Source of the DNA: Bacteroidales bacterium
GTDB taxonomy: Bacteria; Bacteroidota; Bacteroidia; Bacteroidales; UBA932
Length of the DNA stretch: 20,071 nucleotides
Assembly (NCBI GenBank): GCA_024401945.1
Contig: JAKSKC010000017.1
Span: 1-20,071 of the forward strand
Reading direction: 5' to 3'
This document shows positions 16,480-20,071 of this stretch, in pieces (within the stretch, counting starts at the first letter, position 1; each line of letters starts with the position of its first letter). A program made the translations under genes and the position numbers. The notes under the pieces are model-generated. The model had not been told where the DNA came from. It was given only the letters and a program-made list of their open reading frames with translations, and made no database searches.

Positions 16480-17743
16480 TTATGTCGAATCCCGTGTAAG
16501 GACGAAGCACTTCAGGGATCACGATACCTTCCGGTGTCTGGTAATCCTCCAGCAATGAAGCGACCACGCGTGGAAGTGCGAGTGAACTTCCGTTGAGCGT
16601 ATGCGCGAGCTGGGTCTTTCCCTCGGCATCCCTGTAGCGCAGATGCAGACGGTTAGCCTGATATGTCTCGAAGTTTGAAACTGAAGATATTTCGAGCCAG
16701 CGCTGCTGGGCGGCGCTCCACAGTTCGAAGTCATAGGTGATGGCCGAAGTGAATGACATGTCACCTCCGCAGAGCCTGAGGATCCTGTATCTCAGACCGA
16801 GGGCATTGACGATGCTTTCAACGTGGGCGACCATCTCATCGAGGGCCTTGTAGCTGTTCTCGGGCTTCTCGACGCGCACGATCTCGACCTTGTCGAACTG
16901 ATGCAGACGGTTGAGTCCGCGGACGTCCTTTCCGTATGATCCGGCTTCGCGGCGGAAGCAAGGGGTATAGGCCGTGAGGCGCTGCGGAATCTCGTTTTCC
17001 GCGAGGATAACATCACGGAAGATGTTGGTGACAGGTACCTCCGCCGTAGGAACCATATAGAAATCGTCCAGGTTCGCGTGGTACATCTGCCCTTCCTTGT
17101 CAGGAAGCTGGCCCGTACCGTATCCTGATGCGGCGTTGACCATCACAGGAGGCTCCACCTCCTTGTATCCTGCAGCAGTGTTTACGTCGAGGAAGTAGTT
17201 GATGAGCGCCCTCTGGAGCTTTGCTCCCTTCCCCTTGTAAACAGGGAATCCGGCTCCGGTGATCTTCACTCCGAGGTCGAAGTCGATGAGGTCGTACTTC
17301 CTGGCCAGTTCCCAGTGCGGGAGCGCATTCTCCGGAAGCCTGACTTCCGGACCGCCCATCTTGACAACCTCGTTGTCCTCCGCGCCCTTTCCGGGCTTGA
17401 TGAGGTCACAAGGAATGTTAGGCATCAGGACCATCTGGTTCTCAAGCTCCTTTCCGGCCTGTTCCATCTGAGCGATCATCTCTGAAGACTTGACCTTGAT
17501 CTCAGCCACCTTTGCCTTGATCTCCTCGGCCTTGTCCTTGAGACCCTGCTTCATAAGCGCACCGATCTGGGCTGCGAGCTGTTTCTGCTCTGCCACAAGG
17601 GCGTCACTTTCGGTCTGGAGCGCACGGCGCTTCGCATCGAGTTCAAGCACCTTGTCCACGATGGCCTGCGCATCAAAGTTCTTTATTTTCAATTTTTCCA
17701 CGACCGTCTGAGGGTTGTCGCGGAGCATTTTCAATGTAAGCAT
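16472..17743 (-). CDS. serS: Seryl-tRNA synthetase
   Basis: 423 residues from ATG 17743 (MLTLKMLRDNPQTVVEKLKI), normal size. The N-terminal long antiparallel coiled coil (about 28-105) grips the tRNA-Ser variable arm. The class II catalytic core carries motif 2 (PCFRREAGSYGKD) and motif 3 (NGSSLALPRVVASLLEDYQ). It charges tRNA-Ser, and also tRNA-Sec where present, with serine. A weak -7-like element (TAATTTTC, minus 17757-17750) sits 6 nt before the ATG, and a hairpin separates it from bL27. Its stop overlaps the ruvC start. Confidence 0.97.
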   Translation of the reverse strand: MLTLKMLRDNPQTVVEKLKIKNFDAQAIVDKVLELDAKRRALQTESDALVAEQKQLAAQIGALMKQGLKDKAEEIKAKVAEIKVKSSEMIAQMEQAGKELENQMVLMPNIPCDLIKPGKGAEDNEVVKMGGPEVRLPENALPHWELARKYDLIDFDLGVKITGAGFPVYKGKGAKLQRALINYFLDVNTAAGYKEVEPPVMVNAASGYGTGQLPDKEGQMYHANLDDFYMVPTAEVPVTNIFRDVILAENEIPQRLTAYTPCFRREAGSYGKDVRGLNRLHQFDKVEIVRVEKPENSYKALDEMVAHVESIVNALGLRYRILRLCGGDMSFTSAITYDFELWSAAQQRWLEISSVSNFETYQANRLHLRYRDAEGKTQLAHTLNGSSLALPRVVASLLEDYQTPEGIVIPEVLRPYTGFDIID

Positions 17744-17749
17744 ATATCT

Positions 17750-17793
17750 GAAAATTAAAGAGGACCCACACCTAACTCGAAGTGCAAGTCCTC
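17750..17793 (-). terminator. Hairpin downstream of rpmA, upstream of serS
   Basis: On the minus strand GAGGAC (17793-17788) pairs with GTCCTC (17765-17760). An inner GCAC/GTGT stem with one G-U pair adds to it, and TTTAATTTTC follows. It is probably the terminator of the rplU-rpmA operon. The U-tract is interrupted, so partial readthrough into serS is possible. I see no T-box features. Confidence 0.55.
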
Positions 17794-17816
17794 ATTATTA
17801 ACATCTTCCTCCGAGT

Positions 17817-18077
17817 TTAGTTCTCAAAAGGAATTACCGATACGTAAGATTTGTCCTGACGCTTGCGGGCGAACTTGACTGTTCCGTCTACGAGGGCATA
17901 GAGAGTGTGGTCCTTGCCCATTCCCACGTTGCGGTCCGGATTGTGTACTGTACCTCTCTGACGGACGATGATGTTACCGGCCTTTACGACCTCACCGCCG
18001 AATTTCTTGAGTCCAAGACGCTTGCTTTGAGACTCACGACCGTTCTTTGAACTTGATTGACCTTTCTTGTGTGCCAT
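17817..18077 (-). CDS. rpmA: 50S ribosomal protein bL27
   Basis: 86 residues from ATG 18077. The N-terminus [20 protein letters not shown] and the [17 protein letters not shown] core are diagnostic of bL27. Its N-terminal tail reaches toward the peptidyl transferase centre. There is no extra N-terminal extension of the kind cleaved in Firmicutes. It follows rplU after 12 nt in the usual rplU-rpmA order. No SD sequence precedes the ATG. Confidence 0.98.
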   Translation of the reverse strand: MAHKKGQSSSKNGRESQSKRLGLKKFGGEVVKAGNIIVRQRGTVHNPDRNVGMGKDHTLYALVDGTVKFARKRQDKSYVSVIPFEN

Positions 18078-18089
18078 AACTGAGAGTTT

Positions 18090-18401
18090 TTAAGCGATTG
18101 CGTCAATTTTAATCTTGCTGAGCTGCTGACGGTGACCATTGAGCTTCTGGAAACCCTTGCGACGGATTTTCTTGAAGACGATGACCTTGTCTGCCTTGAT
18201 GTCATCTGCGAGGACGGTGGCCTTTACCACTGCACCCTCTACATACGGAGTACCGACCTTTACGGCTCCCTCCTCGTCGATGAGAAGTACCTTGTCGAAC
18301 TCGACTGCTTCACCTTTGGCCTGAGGAAGTCTCTGGACAAAGATCTCATTTCCGGCCTCAACCTTGAATTGCTGGCCTGCAATGTCTACGATTGCGTACA
18401 T
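18090..18401 (-). CDS. rplU: 50S ribosomal protein bL21
   Basis: 103 residues from ATG 18401. MYAIVDIAGQQFKVEAGNEI and the C-terminal FKKIRRKGFQKLNGHRQQLS (the KKRRRKGYxxxxGHRQ signature) identify bL21, a 23S rRNA-binding protein of the large subunit. It is first in a two-gene operon with rpmA. A strong promoter lies about 95-125 nt upstream, leaving a leader of about 90 nt with several hairpins, which suggests leader-mediated control. Confidence 0.98.
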   Translation of the reverse strand: MYAIVDIAGQQFKVEAGNEIFVQRLPQAKGEAVEFDKVLLIDEEGAVKVGTPYVEGAVVKATVLADDIKADKVIVFKKIRRKGFQKLNGHRQQLSKIKIDAIA

Positions 18402-18490
18402 TATAAATAAAACTTAAAAAGTTTTGACCGTAAGCGTCCGTTCTCAAACGGCTCTTTATCAATGGCTTAACGGCCTTGCATAATTATTGG
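18402..18490 (-). promoter_or_regulatory. Structured 5' leader of rplU-rpmA (candidate autoregulatory RNA)
   Basis: On the minus strand an outer stem pairs GCCGTTAAGC (18474-18465) with GCTTACGGT (18435-18427), with one bulged base. It encloses a 5-bp hairpin CCGTT/AACGG (18451-18447 with 18442-18438, four-base loop). A second, AU-rich inverted repeat, AAAACTT/AAGTTTT (18425-18419 with 18415-18409), sits just before the bL21 ATG. Ribosomal protein leaders often bind their own product. That the ligand is bL21 or bL27 is inference. Confidence 0.5.
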
Positions 18491-18494
18491 GATG

Positions 18495-18526
18495 CAAAAA
18501 TAGCGATTTTTCTCCTATCCGCCAAA
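18495..18526 (-). promoter_or_regulatory. Promoter of rplU-rpmA
   Basis: On the minus strand TTTG (18526-18523), a 20-nt spacer and TATTTTTG (18502-18495) match the Bacteroides -33/-7 consensus. The predicted start is near 18490. It lies beside the -7 box of the divergent ATPase-like gene (18535-18542). Confidence 0.78.
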
Positions 18527-18534
18527 AATTTTAC

Positions 18535-18542
18535 TAAATTTG
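18535..18542 (+). promoter_or_regulatory. -7 promoter element of the ATPase-like gene
   Basis: TAAATTTG matches TAnnTTTG and lies 18 nt before the ATG at 18561. It overlaps the in-frame TTG at 18540, which argues against that TTG being the start codon. The expected leader is about 10-14 nt. Confidence 0.6.
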
Positions 18543-18560
18543 CGCCGAAACATTTTTGTT

Positions 18561-19712
18561 ATGGACATCTTCAGCTACAATAAACCGGCCGGGTACAGGC
18601 AGTTCGTGGGGCGCAAGCAGGACGTCGAAGTCCTGAAAGGCCACCTCAACGCAGGCACGCCGGCGGTGATATATGAGATACCGCGCTACGGCAAGGCCTC
18701 GCTCATCCAGCAGACCCTCTTCACAATGAAGAGCGAGGGATGCAGGTTCAGGTCCCTCAGCATCCAGATGCTCAATCTCCGGTCCGCCGGTGACATCCTG
18801 TGCAGGATAGGCAGTTCCCTCCTCGGTTTCTACCTCAACACGGCAGATGAATGCGGGCGCGCCGTTGCAGTCGGGCTCGAAGGAACGCATTTCACCTTCA
18901 ATCCCGAAGCATTCAGCGCCAAGGGAGTGTTCCTCAAGCTGACGGAAGCTCCGGACGAGAACGACGTGAGGTCCATACTCCGACTCCCGGCCAGGCTCTG
19001 CGCGCACAGGCCGGAAAGGCTCATCCTCATCCTGAACGAGTTCCAGAACATCATGATAGCGGAGCACGGGGAATGGCTGTGCTCGCTGATCGAGAGCGAA
19101 TTCAAACTCAATCCCCCGGGGGGAGGCAACGTGAGCTGGCTGCTCTGCGGGTCCCAGTACAACGCGATGAACGACATCTTCGAGATCAGAAGATTCTTCT
19201 ACCGCCAGGTCAAAAGGGTGAAACTCGGCAGGATGGACAAGAAAGTCCTGTCGGACTACATCATAAAGAGCTTTCTCTCGTACGGCAAGGTCATCGACCG
19301 CGACCTGACGTTCAGGATATGCGAAAAACTGGGCTACCATCCGGGATACATAAACCACATCTGCTCCAGCTGCGACGGACTGTCGAAGGGATTCATAACG
19401 GAAACGACGGTGGAGGATGCAATGAACTGCCTCATCAACGTGCACGAACCGAGATTCATCTCGATAATGAACGACCTGACCGGATTCCAGGTCCGGATGC
19501 TGAGGGCGGTTGTGGACGGTAACATAAAGTTCAGTTCGGCGGATGTCATCCGCAAATACGACCTGCATTCATCCGCGAACGTAAAAAGGCTGAGGGAGGC
19601 CCTCTGCAAGAAGGAGATAATCAGCTTCACCCCGGAGGAAGACCTCCCGTTCATCCTGGACCCGCTGTTTGACTACTGGATCAGGAAAGTATATTTTGAA
19701 ATTAAGAAATAA
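18561..19712 (+). CDS. ATPase_2/AAA-like protein with degenerate Walker motifs
   Basis: 383 residues from ATG 18561. A TTG at 18540 is in frame but lies inside the promoter. The protein has the FVGR box (15-18) of archaeal-type ATPase_2 STAND-like proteins. The P-loop position reads YEIPRYGKASL (38-48): the first Gly of GxxxxGK[ST] is missing and the Ser/Thr after K45 is Ala. Walker B reads LILILNEFQN, with Asn159 in place of the usual Asp before E160. A sensor-like WLLCGSQYNAM segment follows (193-203). The C-terminal part looks like a winged helix (about 321-356) and ends FILDPLFDYWIRKVYF, typical of this family. Nucleotide hydrolysis is doubtful; binding or a structural role is possible. 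It lies directly upstream of rpsU, whose promoter overlaps its 3' end. Confidence 0.8.
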   Translation: MDIFSYNKPAGYRQFVGRKQDVEVLKGHLNAGTPAVIYEIPRYGKASLIQQTLFTMKSEGCRFRSLSIQMLNLRSAGDILCRIGSSLLGFYLNTADECGRAVAVGLEGTHFTFNPEAFSAKGVFLKLTEAPDENDVRSILRLPARLCAHRPERLILILNEFQNIMIAEHGEWLCSLIESEFKLNPPGGGNVSWLLCGSQYNAMNDIFEIRRFFYRQVKRVKLGRMDKKVLSDYIIKSFLSYGKVIDRDLTFRICEKLGYHPGYINHICSSCDGLSKGFITETTVEDAMNCLINVHEPRFISIMNDLTGFQVRMLRAVVDGNIKFSSADVIRKYDLHSSANVKRLREALCKKEIISFTPEEDLPFILDPLFDYWIRKVYFEIKK

Positions 19713-19724
19713 TTTCTACCTTTG
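19695..19724 (+). promoter_or_regulatory. Promoter of rpsU, overlapping the end of the ATPase-like gene
   Basis: TTTG at 19695-19698 is followed after 18 nt by TACCTTTG at 19717-19724, matching the Bacteroides consensus. The predicted start is near 19729-19731. This gives a leader of about 26-28 nt that contains the long SD sequence. Confidence 0.72.
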
Positions 19725-19738
19725 CAGTCCCGATAACG

Positions 19739-19751
19739 AAAAGGAGGTGAT
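19739..19751 (+). promoter_or_regulatory. Extended Shine-Dalgarno sequence of rpsU
   Basis: AAAAGGAGGTGAT lies five bases before the rpsU ATG. Twelve bases (19740-19751) are complementary to the conserved 3' tail of bacterial 16S rRNA as known in Bacteroides (AUCACCUCCUUU). It is the only strong SD in front of a gene in this window. Its placement fits SD-dependent initiation by ribosomes whose anti-SD is not sequestered by bS21. Confidence 0.88.
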
Positions 19752-19756
19752 TTATA

Positions 19757-19951
19757 ATGATTATCGTACCAGTAAAAGAAGGTGAAAATATCGAAAGAGC
19801 TCTCAAGAAATTCAAGAGAAAATTCGAAAAGACCGGCGCCGTTCGCGAACTCCGTGCCCGCAAGAACTTCGAGAAACCTTCAGAGATCAAGCGCAAAGCT
19901 ATGCAGAAGGCTGTCTATGTTCAGCACCTCCGTCTCCTCGACGAACAGTAA
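19757..19951 (+). CDS. rpsU: 30S ribosomal protein bS21
   Basis: 64 residues from ATG 19757. MIIVPVKEGENIERALKKFK and the basic helices KTGAVRELRARKNFEKPSEIKRK are characteristic of bS21. In Bacteroidota, bS21 with bS6 and bS18 holds the 16S rRNA 3' tail in a pocket on the 30S platform, which hides the anti-SD; this is established from structural work on Flavobacterium johnsoniae. The gene has its own promoter, a 12-base SD match and a terminator, so it is a single-gene transcript. A tRNA-Leu gene follows. Confidence 0.97.
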   Translation: MIIVPVKEGENIERALKKFKRKFEKTGAVRELRARKNFEKPSEIKRKAMQKAVYVQHLRLLDEQ

Positions 19952-19968
19952 TCACAATGCAATAATGG

Positions 19969-19997
19969 ATTCCCGGTCCTTATGAACCGGGAATTTT
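19969..19997 (+). terminator. Terminator of rpsU
   Basis: A 9-bp stem, ATTCCCGGT (19969-19977) with ACCGGGAAT (19986-19994), has an eight-base loop and is followed by TTT. It lies 17 nt after the rpsU stop. Confidence 0.8.
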
Positions 19998-19999
19998 CA

Positions 20000-20007
20000 T
20001 ATCTTTG
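20000..20007 (+). promoter_or_regulatory. -7 promoter element of tRNA-Leu
   Basis: TATCTTTG matches TAnnTTTG and ends 9 nt before the predicted 5' end of the tRNA. No clear -33 TTTG is seen in the rpsU terminator region. Confidence 0.55.
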
Positions 20008-20016
20008 CATCCACAG

Positions 20017-20071
20017 GCGGGTGTGTTGAAATTGGTAGACAAGCCAGACTTAGGATCTGGTGCCTTGCGCG
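20017..20071 (+). tRNA. tRNA-Leu (anticodon UAG), cut by the right edge
   Basis: The sequence reads as acceptor strand GCGGGTG, then TG, a D arm with stem TTG/CAA and the loop AATTGGTAGA, and an anticodon stem CCAGA/TCTGG with loop CTTAGGA. The anticodon is therefore UAG, which reads CUN leucine codons. The start of the long variable arm (TGCCTTGCGCG), typical of class II tRNA-Leu, is visible. The T arm and 3' acceptor strand are outside the window. Confidence 0.93.

Noticed and set aside
17744..17816. T-box riboswitch controlling serS
   Set aside because: The gap is too short and shows only one simple hairpin; no specifier loop or T-box sequence is visible.
18534..19568. Minus-strand 344-codon open frame opposite the ATPase-like gene
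   Set aside because: It is antisense to a recognisable protein, has biased composition and no domain signature.

Overview
The window looks like a chromosomal housekeeping segment from a member of the Bacteroidota, most likely order Bacteroidales. The evidence is the recurring promoter element TAnnTTTG (sometimes with an upstream TTTG about 19-20 nt away), the near absence of Shine-Dalgarno (SD) sequences in front of genes, an IHF-like HU protein of Bacteroides type, a CarboxypepD_reg/OMP_b-brl outer-membrane barrel, and a PASTA-only membrane protein next to a RluD-type enzyme. Base composition is moderately GC-rich and uniform. I see no mobile element, CRISPR array or prophage. The genus cannot be fixed from this sequence.

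Layout, left to right. (1) 1-2179, plus strand: the end of an S4-domain HslR-like protein, a DUF362 ferredoxin-like Fe-S protein and a membrane zinc metallopeptidase, tightly packed as an operon and closed by a bidirectional terminator that also encodes the last residues of the convergent RNase G. (2) 4210-2206, minus strand: an HU/IHF-like protein, a 29-residue very basic ribosome-associated type protein (COX24/AURKAIP1-like) and RNase G/E. (3) 4371-6770, plus strand: Lon protease, expressed divergently from HU and ending in a 4-nt overlap with the next convergent gene. (4) 8712-6767, minus strand: uracil-DNA glycosylase, phosphopantetheine adenylyltransferase and a TlpA-like thioredoxin protein. 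(5) 8784-12767, plus strand: a LysE-type transporter, a PASTA protein, a RluD-type pseudouridine synthase and apolipoprotein N-acyltransferase, all overlapping or abutting. (6) 17743-12751, minus strand: seryl-tRNA synthetase, RuvC (TTG start overlapping the serS stop) and a large outer-membrane barrel, followed by a small ribbon-helix-helix-like protein with its own promoter. (7) 18401-17817, minus strand: ribosomal proteins bL21 and bL27 behind a long structured leader. (8) 18561-20071, plus strand: an ATPase-fold protein with degenerate Walker motifs, bS21 (rpsU) and the first part of a tRNA-Leu(UAG).

The most notable signal is in front of rpsU. It is the only gene here with a long, near-perfect SD sequence. 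In Bacteroidota, ribosomes are known to ignore SD sequences because bS21, with bS18 and bS6, sequesters the anti-SD tail of 16S rRNA. A strong SD on rpsU is therefore the expected mark of autoregulation by ribosomes lacking bS21, a mechanism described in Flavobacterium johnsoniae. Other points of interest are several promoters placed so close to the ATG that the mRNAs may be leaderless, the structured bL21 leader, and the degenerate ATPase upstream of rpsU.
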